DNA of 56,334 nucleotides from positions 1-56,334 of the forward strand of contig NZ_JALPZO010000111.1 of assembly GCF_023507745.1 (NCBI RefSeq), written 5' to 3'. A program made the position numbers and the translations under genes. Of this stretch, positions 18,020-26,324 are shown in pieces (position 1 is the stretch's first letter; every line of letters starts with the position of its first letter). The stretch comes from Vreelandella olivaria. GTDB lineage: Bacteria; Pseudomonadota; Gammaproteobacteria; Pseudomonadales; Halomonadaceae. The notes under the pieces were generated by a model. That model was not told the DNA's origin. It saw nothing but the letters and a program-made list of their open reading frames with translations, and searched no databases.

Positions 18020-18316
18020 TCATGTTGGGCCATTGGGATGATGGTGCTGTGGTTCATGTGAAACAGGTGTTGTGGCTGCCACGCTTAGCGCGGCGATGAT
18101 GGTGACGGCATGTAGCAATAAGCCGCCGATAAACGCTATCAACAATGACCAACCCAGAGAGTGGGTGCCCTGGAGTACGGCGTAAAGCGCACCGACTCCC
18201 ATTGCAAAAAATAGGGTCAGGCAAAGCAGAGCGCTCCACCAGTTGAGTAGCTGTATGGCGATAGCCAGGCAATAGGAGCGTCGTTTGGGTTTCCTGTGTG
18301 GTGTTATTGGGTGCAT
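18020..18316 (-). CDS. Small two-helix membrane protein of unknown function in the heme locus
   Basis: 98 residues. A basic N-terminus (HRKPKRRSY), then two hydrophobic segments at about 16-49 and 54-82, and a His-rich tail ending EPQHHHPNGPT. I do not recognise a family. AGGGAA precedes the ATG, and a TTGACA element lies upstream. It is placed between hasS and hemO, with 150 nt to hemO, so it may be co-expressed with the heme oxygenase. The histidines in the tail could bind heme or metal, which is only a suggestion. Real-gene status is supported by good start signals and position. Confidence 0.65.
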   Translation of the reverse strand: MHPITPHRKPKRRSYCLAIAIQLLNWWSALLCLTLFFAMGVGALYAVLQGTHSLGWSLLIAFIGGLLLHAVTIIAALSVAATTPVSHEPQHHHPNGPT

Positions 18317-18333
18317 GTGTGTTCCCTTTATGT

Positions 18334-18363
18334 GTTATCAGTATGTTGATTAGTACTTGTCAA
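18334..18363 (-). promoter_or_regulatory. Candidate sigma70 promoter before the small membrane protein
   Basis: On the minus strand TTGACA (18358-18363) is followed after 18 nt by GATAAC (18334-18339), four of six for -10. The element ends about 17 nt before the start codon, so the leader would be very short. Confidence 0.35.
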
Positions 18364-18511
18364 AAAAGAGCTTTAATGTGTAGTGCCAAGGGTTCCCAGC
18401 CGCTAAGGGCATCCTGGGCACTGTTTGTCTTTGGCCGCTTTTTTATGTTTCCTGAAAACAGAAACGTCTCCCTCTGTGCCGTGCAGCGTTACCCATTTGT
18501 TCAGGGGCTGC

Positions 18512-19534
18512 TTAGCTGGTACTCGTTGCGCGCAACCAAAGCATTTCGCCAGGAAGGTAATGGGCCTCCATGACAGCCAGGTCTACCAAGGTATCAATGA
18601 GCGTGTCAGGCTGATTGGCGGGAAAGCTGCCTGAGAAGCTCAACTCCGCAAACTCCTGGGCATTAAAAAGTATGCGCCCCGGATGCATTCGCTCGAGCTG
18701 TTCGACGATGTCGTCGATACTTGCCTGGTTGAAGATGATGCGACCCTCTTTCCAGGCCAGTGCCAGCAAAGGATCGACTTCCTGAATGTCACCAAACTCA
18801 CCATTCTGGACGGTGAGTTGCTGCCCGGCAGACAGTAGTGTTTGTCGGTGTTGGGCATCGCTGACGGTGACTGCTCCTTCGCCCACGGTAATGGTGGTGC
18901 GGGAGTGAAAGCGGCTAACGGAGAAGTGGGTTCCCAGCACCAGGATGGAGACTTCTCCTGCATTGATGAGCAGGGGGCGTTGTTGCTGGGCAGCATCCAT
19001 CCACAGCCGTCCGCGTCGCAGGAATAGTTCCCGCCCGGTTGCGTTCATGGTGATATCGATAGCGCTATTGCCATCCAGCAGGAGGGTCGATCCATCCTCC
19101 AGCAGTGTGCGCTGCAATTGGCCCGGCGGGGTAGACATGTCAGCCATCCAGCGATCCATTCGTGCAGGGTCGCGCCAGAATTCAAAACCCAGCAGCATGG
19201 TTAACATGAGTACAGCGGCGGTTGCCCAGCCCCACCGCATTGAGCGTTTCTGTGGGCGGTGTGGTAACGAGCGAGGGCGGGCACGTTGTTGATGCCGCTG
19301 TTGGTACAACAGCAGGGCGGGGAGCTCAATCTCCTCCCACAATTGGATCGCATTCTGATAGGCGACTACATGATGCTCACTTTGGTTCATCCATGCCTGG
19401 AAGGAGTGGCGGTCCTGATCTGAAGCGCTGTCATCCTTGAGGCGTAGATGCCAACGGATAGCGGTATCCAGCAGCTCTTCGTCAAGCTGTGATGAACGCG
19501 CAGAGTCGCTGGTAGAGGTTGATGAGGTGGTCAC
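18512..19534 (-). CDS. hasS: FecR-family anti-sigma factor HasS
   Basis: 340 residues. N-terminal DUF4880 sigma-binding part (about 15-70, DTAIRWHLRLKDDSASDQDRHSFQAWM), one membrane helix at about 95-115 (WGWATAAVLMLTMLLGFEFW), a FecR periplasmic domain (RTLLEDGSTLLLDGNSAIDI, GEVSILVLGTHFSV) and a C-terminal STN-interacting part. It holds HasI inactive until heme-HasA-bound HasR signals. I chose GTG 19534 because AGAGGTAA lies 8 nt upstream; earlier ATGs lack a site. It follows hasI by 4 nt, yet has its own candidate HasI promoter inside hasI. Serratia hasS is, from memory, HasI-dependent too. Confidence 0.88.
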   Translation of the reverse strand: MTTSSTSTSDSARSSQLDEELLDTAIRWHLRLKDDSASDQDRHSFQAWMNQSEHHVVAYQNAIQLWEEIELPALLLYQQRHQQRARPRSLPHRPQKRSMRWGWATAAVLMLTMLLGFEFWRDPARMDRWMADMSTPPGQLQRTLLEDGSTLLLDGNSAIDITMNATGRELFLRRGRLWMDAAQQQRPLLINAGEVSILVLGTHFSVSRFHSRTTITVGEGAVTVSDAQHRQTLLSAGQQLTVQNGEFGDIQEVDPLLALAWKEGRIIFNQASIDDIVEQLERMHPGRILFNAQEFAELSFSGSFPANQPDTLIDTLVDLAVMEAHYLPGEMLWLRATSTS

Positions 19535-19538
19535 GGTA

Positions 19539-20108
19539 TTACCTCTTGTCAGAGTGCGATGTTGCATTATTAGTACAACGTTTGAGGCACCGTTTTTCCT
19601 CATCTGCGTACTGTTGTTGCCACTGGCGGCACAAGCGCATCGCACGCATCATGTCTTTCTCGACTGTACTGATGGAAAGCCCCATCCTCTCGGCGATAGC
19701 GGTGTAGGTTTCCCCTTCGACTCGGTTAAGTAAAAAGACCTGTTTCGCCCGCTCAGGAAGGGTATCCAGTTGATCTGTGAGGGTTTGCCACTGTTGCAGC
19801 GTTACCGATATCTGTTCTGGGCTGGGGGCTTGAGGTGGCTCGTTAGCAGCGTTATCCAGCTCTTCCAGATGGTGGCGCTGGCGCACTTCTTGGGCGCGCA
19901 GATAGTCCAATGCCAGGTGGTGTGCCGTGCGGTGCAATAAGCCGGGGGAGTCAGCTTCTTTTAGCGGGCGTTGCCATAGCTTGACAAAGGTATCCTGTAC
20001 TAAATCCTCGGCCACGCTGGTGCTGCCAACCACCTGCCGGATGCGCTTAACCAGGCGCTGTCGTTCATGTTGGAACATACGCAGCAAAGCAGACGTGGAC
20101 TTGGTCAT
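19539..20108 (-). CDS. hasI: ECF sigma factor HasI (FecI type)
   Basis: 189 residues. Region 2 (about 8-75) has STSVAEDLVQDTFVKLWQRP; region 4 (about 120-170) has LPERAKQVFLLNRVEGETYTAIAERMGLSISTVEKDMMRAM, the FecI-like helix-turn-helix. I chose ATG 20108 (MTKSTSALL), which gives the family's normal N-terminus. It follows hmuV by 31 nt, so it is probably transcribed from the Fur-controlled hmu promoter. It should direct transcription of hasS and hasRADEF. The last codons overlap the candidate hasS promoter. Confidence 0.9.
   Translation of the reverse strand: MTKSTSALLRMFQHERQRLVKRIRQVVGSTSVAEDLVQDTFVKLWQRPLKEADSPGLLHRTAHHLALDYLRAQEVRQRHHLEELDNAANEPPQAPSPEQISVTLQQWQTLTDQLDTLPERAKQVFLLNRVEGETYTAIAERMGLSISTVEKDMMRAMRLCRQWQQQYADEEKRCLKRCTNNATSHSDKR
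19577..19604 (-). promoter_or_regulatory. Candidate HasI (ECF) promoter of hasS inside hasI
   Basis: GATGAGGAAAAA, 12 nt, CGTT on the minus strand: identical boxes and spacing to 16756-16783 before hasR. It ends 42 nt before the hasS GTG. The 12 nt between the boxes differ from those at hasR, as expected of a promoter rather than a copied segment. Confidence 0.65.
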
Positions 20109-20139
20109 GAGAGATTCTTCATCGCATGAATAAGAGCAC

Positions 20140-20901
20140 CTAAGGCGCCAGCGCGAGAAAAGGGGAGTTCGCTGTACTGCTGTTGGGCGGTTGTAGCTCG
20201 GCTCCATACACGTCTGCAATGGTCTCCGGGGTTAGTACCTGTTGCGGCCTGCCATGGGCAATGCGCTCCCCTTTATGTATCAGCCATATCCGGTCAGCGT
20301 AGGTACCCGCCAGATTAAGGTCGTGGAGTACACCTACAATCGCCATCATGTGCTGTGCTGCCCAGGCGCGCAGTTGGCGCATCAGGCGCTGTTGCTGGCC
20401 GATATCCAGTGCGCTGGTCGGTTCATCCAACAGTAACAGACCGCCATCCCTGGCCTTGGGTGTACGGCGGGACAGCAACTGACAGGCGCCCCGGGCAATC
20501 ATGACCCGCTGGCGTTCGCCACCGGAAAGCGAGAGCACACTGCGTTTGGCCAGATGGGTCAGATCCAGGTCATCCAGCAGTTCAGCGATCAGTGCTTTGC
20601 TGGGGTTACTACCCAGGCTAACCAGTTCTTCGGTTTGCCAATCAAAGCCTGGTAGTTCCTGCTGGGCAACCAGTGCCCGCCGGTTGGCAAGCTCGGTGAT
20701 AGGCCATTCATGCAGTGGCTTGCCGTCCAGGCGTAGCTGCCCTTTTTCACAGGGGCGGTAGCCCGAGAGCATGGACAGCAGAGTGCTTTTGCCTGCGCCG
20801 TTTGGGCCAACAATGGCGAGTAACTCACCAGGGCGCAGCGTGCCACTCAAAGGGGAGATGGCAGGGGTGGTGGTTAATCCTGCCTGATGGAGTGTCAGCA
20901 T
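20140..20901 (-). CDS. hmuV: Heme ABC transporter ATPase
   Basis: 253 residues, normal for HmuV. Walker A GPNGAGKST (about 36-44), Q loop VAQQELPGFDWQTEELV, signature LSGGERQRVMIARG, Walker B GLLLLDEPTSALDIGQQQ and switch His in VLHDLNLAGTYAD. The HMUT-class sequence ALVAQQ is typical of heme importers. It drives transport of heme from the periplasm with HmuU and HmuT. ATG 20901 overlaps the hmuU end by 7 nt; the longer frame upstream is not conserved. Confidence 0.92.
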   Translation of the reverse strand: MLTLHQAGLTTTPAISPLSGTLRPGELLAIVGPNGAGKSTLLSMLSGYRPCEKGQLRLDGKPLHEWPITELANRRALVAQQELPGFDWQTEELVSLGSNPSKALIAELLDDLDLTHLAKRSVLSLSGGERQRVMIARGACQLLSRRTPKARDGGLLLLDEPTSALDIGQQQRLMRQLRAWAAQHMMAIVGVLHDLNLAGTYADRIWLIHKGERIAHGRPQQVLTPETIADVYGAELQPPNSSTANSPFLALAP

Positions 20902-21935
20902 GCCCGGTTCCTGCGCATCAATAAGTAAAGGAAATAGGGTCCACCAAGCAGGCTGGTGAGTAGCCCGACGGGAATTTCCGCTGGGGCGCCCAGGGTGCGG
21001 GCCAGGGTGTCGGCGACAACCAGCAGCAGGGCACCTCCCAGCATTGATGCGGGCAGTAGTAGACGGTGCCCTGGCCCCAGCCAGAGCCGCAAACAGTGGG
21101 GTACCAGTAAACCCAGAAAGCCAATAACCCCGGTGAGGGCAACGCACAGCCCCACACCTAATGATGTTGCGACAATAATGCGCCATTTTAAGCGGACGGC
21201 ATCCAGCCCTGCGGCATGGGCAGTGGCTTCACCAAGCTGAAGCAGGTCAAGCTCGCGGGCGCTGCGAATCAGCAGCCACAGGGCCACGCTGATCAGTACC
21301 AGTGCGATGCTGGTGGTGCGCCATAATGCATTTGTCAGGGTGCCCATGCCCCACAGGCTGAGCTGGCGTAGTTGCTCGTCACTGGCAATAAAGGCTAAAA
21401 CCCCACCACCGGCCCCCGCCAGGGTGTTAATCGCCAGGCCTGCCAAAAGAAGTGACATGACCGCCGCGCTACCACCCCCTTGGCGCCGGGCAATGGCAAA
21501 AATCACCACGCATACGCTCAACGCCCCAAGAAACCCTGCCGCAAACTGGCCGTACAGGCTGCCAGCACCACTGCCCTGGAACAGCACGATCCATAACGCC
21601 ACAAATAGCCCTGCACCACTGGCAAGGCCCAGTAAGGTCGGGTCGGCCAGTGGGTTGCGAAACAGTCCCTGCATGGCGGCACCACTGCCCGCGAGCATAG
21701 CGCCTACCACCACACCCAGCAGTAGACGCGGTAGGCGTAGTTGCCACCATATTTGAATACTGAGTTCACTGGCGTTGCCGCTGATTACCATCCAGGGCGA
21801 AAGGCCTAGCGCTCCAGAGGTGGCGCTCCAGCCAAGAGCAATCAACAGCGCCAGGGTCAGGCCCACCAACACCCGTGTCTGACGGTTCATCGGCAGTAGT
21901 AACCGGTTGCGATAAACGTTGACACTAGAGATCAT
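20895..21935 (-). CDS. hmuU: Heme ABC transporter permease (FecCD family)
   Basis: 346 residues with about ten membrane helices. FecCD/BtuC landmarks: LRLPRLLLGVVVGAMLAGSGAAMQGLFRNPLADPTLLG (about 68-105) and GVIGFLGLLVPHCLRLWLGPGHRLLLPASMLGGALLLVVADTLART near the C-terminus, the region that contacts the ATPase. The ATG overlaps the hmuT stop as ATGA. It forms the inner-membrane heme channel. Confidence 0.92.
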   Translation of the reverse strand: MISSVNVYRNRLLLPMNRQTRVLVGLTLALLIALGWSATSGALGLSPWMVISGNASELSIQIWWQLRLPRLLLGVVVGAMLAGSGAAMQGLFRNPLADPTLLGLASGAGLFVALWIVLFQGSGAGSLYGQFAAGFLGALSVCVVIFAIARRQGGGSAAVMSLLLAGLAINTLAGAGGGVLAFIASDEQLRQLSLWGMGTLTNALWRTTSIALVLISVALWLLIRSARELDLLQLGEATAHAAGLDAVRLKWRIIVATSLGVGLCVALTGVIGFLGLLVPHCLRLWLGPGHRLLLPASMLGGALLLVVADTLARTLGAPAEIPVGLLTSLLGGPYFLYLLMRRNRAC

Positions 21936-22810
21936 CGGCTTACCTGGGCAGTTTTTGTTGGCCTTAGCAGTGCTTCCGCGTTTTGACGCAAGGTGAACAA
22001 CTGGTCTGGCGTGCGGGGGCCAAATCCGAGTAGAGCCTGGTCATCAATAACAAGCAGTCGTTGCTGGCGGCCAGCCGGTGTCAGGGCCATGCCCGGTAGC
22101 TGCCATAGCGCGGCTTCGCCCCCTATTGCCACCAAGCCCCGCTCGGACATAATCACCAGCTCTGGTGCCTTTTCTGCCAAGGCTTCCGCAGAGACACTGT
22201 GATAGCCCGTCATGGTGCCAAAGGCGTTACTCAGGCCTGCTGCTTCCAGTGCCGTGTGCGCAGCGGTGCCGCTGCCTGCTACCCGTGGTGTTAGCCCACT
22301 GTTCTGCAGGATAAACATAGCGGGCGCCTCGGGCAGTGGCGGCAGTTCGGTCAGCCGTTCCAGCGTTTCTGTGAGTGTCTGCGCTAGGCTTTCCCCTTCC
22401 TGCTGGCGGTCTGTCAATTGCGCAACGGCCCGTACTTTGGCGGGGATTGCCTCAAGCGTTGCCGGGGCGTCAATGCGTTCGACATCAACGCCCACCGCTG
22501 TCAGTTGTTCCAGCACTTCCTGGGGGCCGGCATGGCTTGCGGCCAGCACATGGTCCGGTGAAACCGAGAGTACGCTCTCTGCCGAGAGCTGGCGCAGGTA
22601 GCCCACCGAAGGCAGTGCCTCCATCTCCGGTGGATAAACAACTGTATCGTCTCGGGCCACCACATCAATATCAGCATTGAGGGCGGCGATGGTTTCTGCG
22701 ATATCACCGCCCAATACCACCCAACGTTCGTTGGCTTGTGCGGCCCCAGTGGCCAGCCAGCCGACCAGCAGTATGCCCATGGCACCGAATGCGAAGCGTG
22801 TTGCGCTCAT
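21932..22810 (-). CDS. hmuT: Periplasmic heme-binding protein
   Basis: 292 residues with a signal peptide ending GAAQANE. A class III binding-protein fold follows: RWVVLGGDIAETIAALNADIDVVARDDTVVYP and GYLRQLSAESVLSVSPDHVLAA. The tyrosine of ARDDTVVYPPEM and HmuT-type GYHSVSAEALAEKAPELVIMSERGL are where HmuT/ShuT proteins coordinate heme, though the exact ligand is not certain by eye. ATG 22810 overlaps the hmuS stop as ATGA. It passes heme from HmuR or HasR to HmuUV. Confidence 0.9.
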   Translation of the reverse strand: MSATRFAFGAMGILLVGWLATGAAQANERWVVLGGDIAETIAALNADIDVVARDDTVVYPPEMEALPSVGYLRQLSAESVLSVSPDHVLAASHAGPQEVLEQLTAVGVDVERIDAPATLEAIPAKVRAVAQLTDRQQEGESLAQTLTETLERLTELPPLPEAPAMFILQNSGLTPRVAGSGTAAHTALEAAGLSNAFGTMTGYHSVSAEALAEKAPELVIMSERGLVAIGGEAALWQLPGMALTPAGRQQRLLVIDDQALLGFGPRTPDQLFTLRQNAEALLRPTKTAQVSR

Positions 22811-23859
22811 GCCACTGCCTCTTGACTGCTGAGTTCGGCAAGCAGCTGTTGCCACTCCCGGCGCTCGGCTTGGCCCTCCTGGCGCTCAGCATAAATCTGC
22901 AGCGCCAGGGAGCCTTCGGCATCGAAGGCTTCCACACTGGTAACACCGCCATCACGGTTAGGTTTGTTAACCTGCCAGATCTGATCGATAGCCGTGTCGT
23001 TAAGGTGCAGGGTAAAGTGCTCGCCAAACAGGTTCAGCCAGCCGCGCGCACGTTGCGGAGTGGGCAGGATACCAGTACGAATTTGCACGCAGCCTGGGCT
23101 TGCCACAAACAGCATGAGCGGCAGGGCGCGCTGGCTGGCGCGATGCAGCAGCGTCTCCAGGGTATTCGCGGGCAGGGCGCGGGTGAAATTGCCGTCCATT
23201 AGTTGGTTGGCTTCCAGGCGCTCCAGTTGGTGGCGCTGGAGCAGCGAGAAGAACTGATGTACATCGCTCATCGCAGCCCACTCAGTGGCCAGCGTGGGGG
23301 CTTTGGGCAACGCACGTTTGACACGTGGCACGCACTGAGTAAATGCCGGGGTATCCGTATTGCCCAGAGCGGCTAACGCCCCCCAGGGGCGTGGCTGTGG
23401 GTTTTCCAGGGCAAAGCATTTGTGAATAGCGCAGCCATGCTGGTTAAAGATTTGCAGGCTCCAGCGCCACTGCTCTTGGCCATTCTCCGTTGGCATGGGG
23501 TCGCGAATCAGGCAGGCCCAGTGCCAGTGGGCGTAGAGCAGGCGCAGGTCCAGGCCACCTGGGTCCAGTAGTAAGCCTGTTTGTGTTCCTCCGCTTAGCT
23601 CGGGGTAGTCACCGGATTGTTCCAGAACGGCCAGACGCGAGCGGGTAAGTGCTTTAACACGGCCAAGCTGGGGCAGCCAGGCGGCAACATCCCCGGGTGC
23701 GAGGGGGAGCGTCCATACGTCGCGTCCCAGCCGGGCAGCCTGTAACTCACCTTCACTAATCGATAAGCGCTCGGCTATATCAATGGCTGGCAGGCGTGGT
23801 TGCGCAGCGCGGGCTGCATCAAACGCTTCCAGAATAGCGATCTGTTGGGACTGAATCAT
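22807..23859 (-). CDS. hmuS: Cytoplasmic heme-trafficking/degrading protein HmuS/HemS
   Basis: 350 residues with the two-repeat HemS layout. The central MSDVHQFFSLLQRHQLERLEANQL and C-terminal RGWLNLFGEHFTLHLNDTAIDQIWQVNKPNRDGGVTSVEAFD are the family signatures; these bind heme and place the proximal side. Proteins of this family store or break down heme and hand it to heme oxygenase. A GGAGGTG site lies 4 nt upstream. The gene follows hmuR by 17 nt. HemO is also present in the region, so HmuS may act mainly as its heme chaperone. Confidence 0.92.
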   Translation of the reverse strand: MIQSQQIAILEAFDAARAAQPRLPAIDIAERLSISEGELQAARLGRDVWTLPLAPGDVAAWLPQLGRVKALTRSRLAVLEQSGDYPELSGGTQTGLLLDPGGLDLRLLYAHWHWACLIRDPMPTENGQEQWRWSLQIFNQHGCAIHKCFALENPQPRPWGALAALGNTDTPAFTQCVPRVKRALPKAPTLATEWAAMSDVHQFFSLLQRHQLERLEANQLMDGNFTRALPANTLETLLHRASQRALPLMLFVASPGCVQIRTGILPTPQRARGWLNLFGEHFTLHLNDTAIDQIWQVNKPNRDGGVTSVEAFDAEGSLALQIYAERQEGQAERREWQQLLAELSSQEAVA

Positions 23860-23876
23860 GCTTCACCTCCGTGGGG

Positions 23877-25856
23877 TTACCACTGCCAATTGAGTGTTGC
23901 GAACAGGCTGCGCCCGTCGCCCAGGCTGCCATCGGGTCGGTACCAGACTTTGTCGCCAAGGTTGGCCAGGCGCAGTGAGGTATCGATAGCGGGTGAGAGG
24001 CGCCATGCCAGATGCACATCGTGCAGCCCGTAGCCGGGTAGACGCTCGTCATCACCCTGCTTATCAAAATCGCGGGCAAATCGGCCTTGCCAGCCTACCC
24101 GTACATCACTGTTGTAAAGTGCCACTTCACTGCCCAGTGTCATCTCCAGGGGGGTTTGGCTGCCCAGTGCTTCACCGCTATCACGGTCTTTGCCGGATAC
24201 TTCCGAAAGTCCGACAAAGCTGGTCAGCAACGGAAGGGCGCTGGGTTGCCAGGCCACCCTGGCGTCGTAGCCCCACAATTGGGCGCGCTGTACGTTCACG
24301 GCTTGAGTGGTGCCCGCTAGAATGTCCACCTGGGTGTCGATAAAGTCATCGGCGCGGGTATCGAAGTAGCTGGCGCGTACCTGCCAATCGCCCTGATGCC
24401 ACACCACGCCACTTTCCCAAGTGTGGCTGGTTTCAGGAGAAAGGTTGGGGTTGGCAACCCAGTAGTTATCAGGAACGCAGAAGAATGGGCCCGAACAGAA
24501 ACCGGCAAAGTGGCGCTCATTGGCATACAGTTCGGAAAGGCTGGGAGCGCGGAAGGCTTCGGCATAGCCGGAAAACAGCATCAACCCATCATTTGGCCGC
24601 CAGGCCAGCCGAAAACGCGGTGATATCCGATCGTGAACGCTATCGGTATCGTTTTGGCCGGTGGCATCGTAGCGGTCATAGCGGGCTCCAAGGCCAACGT
24701 CAAACTGCCCGGCGCCGCCATCTGCCAGGTAGTTGCCCGCAGTGAGAGTGGACTCAAGGTACGCTGCCTGGGTGTCGATATCGGCTCTGGGGAAGCCACT
24801 GGCCTCTCCGTCCGGGCGTTGGCGTGCCTGCTCCAACTCAGCGCCGAACACCACAGTTTGCGAGAGCCAGCCATGCTCCATGGTGTGGTAACCATCGCTT
24901 TGCAGGCCAACACGTTCAAGGGTGCGGTTGGCTTCCGACTCGTCAATATCCTGTTGGCTGAAGGTGAGGCGCGATGTTATCTCTGTTACGTCAGCCGGTT
25001 GCCAGCGGTGCCCAAGCTGTACATTGTTACTTTCAACATTCCGGTCGCGGAGTAGATTGCTACTACTGCTTGTCAACTGCTGTGGGTTGGCTGGTTGGGT
25101 GGCGCGTTCATCGTAATGCTGCCAACTGATGAACACCCGCTGTTCACTGTTTGGCTCCCAGCCACCTTTCAGTAGCAGGCTGTTGAGGGTGGCATCCTCT
25201 TCTGCCTCGTCACCTCCAGCGCGGCGAATATCGCCAGACTCGCTGCGGCCTACGGAAAACAGGCCGTCCACTTGGCCGTTGGCGGTATCGCGGCGACCAA
25301 AGGCAGTCAGGCTGCCGCGTAGCTCATCACTGGCGGTGGCGCCTCCCAGGGATAAGCGTGCTCCGCTATCTTGCCCAGGGGCCAGCAGGTCGCTAGCCTC
25401 AACACTGGTGAAACTGACGACGCCCCCCATCGCATTGCTGCCATATAGGCTTGATAGTGCGCCGCGGGCTATCTGTACATCCTGAATAAGTGCTGGATCA
25501 AGGAAGAAATTACCTATATGGCCGGTGGTAATATCCTGACGTACGCCATCCAGACGAACCAGCACTCCATCGCGACCAAAGCCACGCATGCTGAGGGTTT
25601 GGCCGTTTCGGCGCCCTTGGCCAGCAACATGCAGGCCAGGCTGGCGACTCAGCACATCTTCTACACGGCTGGCTGTCGCCAGTTCTGCATCATCACGATC
25701 AATAATGTCGATAATGAGCGGTGCCCGGGAAAGGTCAGTGGGTGCTCTGGTGCCGGTCACCGTCACGGTGTTTAGGTCATTTTCATCTTCATCGGCATGA
25801 GCAGCCAACAGAGGCAGTAAGGTAAGGCAGAGGGCTAGGGTATGGGTCGGTTTCAT
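23877..25856 (-). CDS. hmuR: TonB-dependent heme/hemoglobin receptor
   Basis: 659 residues: signal peptide of about 21 residues, TonB box TVTVTG at about 30-35, plug to about 165 (SRQPGLHVAGQGRRNGQTLSMRG, ARGALSSLYGSNAMGGVVSF), then a barrel ending in FATLNWQW. The heme-receptor motif is present: FRAPSLSELYANERHF, then NYWVANPNLSPET. The histidine between FRAP and NPNL matches the essential one in Yersinia HemR. No STN domain, so this receptor imports but does not signal. It follows hemP by 109 nt. Confidence 0.92.
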   Translation of the reverse strand: MKPTHTLALCLTLLPLLAAHADEDENDLNTVTVTGTRAPTDLSRAPLIIDIIDRDDAELATASRVEDVLSRQPGLHVAGQGRRNGQTLSMRGFGRDGVLVRLDGVRQDITTGHIGNFFLDPALIQDVQIARGALSSLYGSNAMGGVVSFTSVEASDLLAPGQDSGARLSLGGATASDELRGSLTAFGRRDTANGQVDGLFSVGRSESGDIRRAGGDEAEEDATLNSLLLKGGWEPNSEQRVFISWQHYDERATQPANPQQLTSSSSNLLRDRNVESNNVQLGHRWQPADVTEITSRLTFSQQDIDESEANRTLERVGLQSDGYHTMEHGWLSQTVVFGAELEQARQRPDGEASGFPRADIDTQAAYLESTLTAGNYLADGGAGQFDVGLGARYDRYDATGQNDTDSVHDRISPRFRLAWRPNDGLMLFSGYAEAFRAPSLSELYANERHFAGFCSGPFFCVPDNYWVANPNLSPETSHTWESGVVWHQGDWQVRASYFDTRADDFIDTQVDILAGTTQAVNVQRAQLWGYDARVAWQPSALPLLTSFVGLSEVSGKDRDSGEALGSQTPLEMTLGSEVALYNSDVRVGWQGRFARDFDKQGDDERLPGYGLHDVHLAWRLSPAIDTSLRLANLGDKVWYRPDGSLGDGRSLFATLNWQW

Positions 25857-25965
25857 GAGCCGGACAGTTCCAACAGTGCGTGATGGATAATGTCGCTGGC
25901 TGGGTGCTATGAGCTACCTGGCTGGCTGGTTAAGGAAGGTGGTGTCAACGTAAGTAACGAGCCGC

Positions 25966-26136
25966 TTAGGCCGTCAGAATCAGTTTGCCGCTCTTCGTTC
26001 TGCGCAATACATAGCGCCGCTGTTCATGGTGGATCACAAGCTGCCCGTCCTGGCCGAGCAGCGCTTGGCTTTCTACCTCACGGGGGGCAGTGTTAGATGT
26101 GCCCCTCCTGCCAGCGTTTTTAGTGTCGGGCTGCAT
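25966..26136 (-). CDS. hemP: Hemin uptake protein HemP/HmuP
   Basis: A 56-residue frame that automatic callers easily miss. Its second half, ESQALLGQDGQLVIHH then EQRRYVLRRTKSGKLILTA, is the HemP signature (S-x-LL-G, L-I-x-H, Y-x-LR-x-T, GKLILT). HemP/HmuP proteins are small regulators or accessory proteins needed for high expression of the heme receptor in several proteobacteria. AGGGAA lies about 13 nt before the ATG, and a strong Fur box lies 17 bp upstream. It is the first gene of the hmu operon. Confidence 0.88.
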   Translation of the reverse strand: MQPDTKNAGRRGTSNTAPREVESQALLGQDGQLVIHHEQRRYVLRRTKSGKLILTA

Positions 26137-26153
26137 GAGAGGTTATTCCCTGT

Positions 26154-26172
26154 GTTAATGATAACTATTATT
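26154..26172. promoter_or_regulatory. Fur box upstream of hemP-hmuRSTUV
   Basis: GTTAATGATAACTATTATT matches 15 of 19 positions of GATAATGATAATCATTATC. It lies 17-36 bp upstream of the hemP ATG, where bound Fur would block the promoter. Iron starvation should thus turn on the hmu genes and, by read-through, hasI. Confidence 0.8.
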
Positions 26173-26282
26173 GTTAGTTTATCAGTAGCTGTCCGGCGAC
26201 TCAATAGAGTATTGATAGGGAAAAATGGTATCGGGTAACAGTGGCTGCGGGGGCGGTTCTTTGCGGGTAGCCAGGAGGGAGA

Positions 26283-26303
26283 CGCAGCGCACCATGCGCT
26301 GCG
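26283..26303. terminator. Stem-loop after the manganese-transporter operon
   Basis: CGCAGCGC (26283-26290) pairs perfectly with GCGCTGCG (26296-26303), loop 5 nt. It lies 22 nt past the stop of the last permease. Only a short pyrimidine run (TCTCCCTCCT) follows on the minus strand, so termination is plausible but not classical. Confidence 0.5.
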
Positions 26304-26324
26304 AGTGGTGAGGTGGTATCCCCG

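Noticed and set aside
18381..18422. Imperfect hairpin between hasS and the small membrane protein
   Set aside because: The pairing is interrupted and the T run is too far from the stem on the minus strand to call a terminator.
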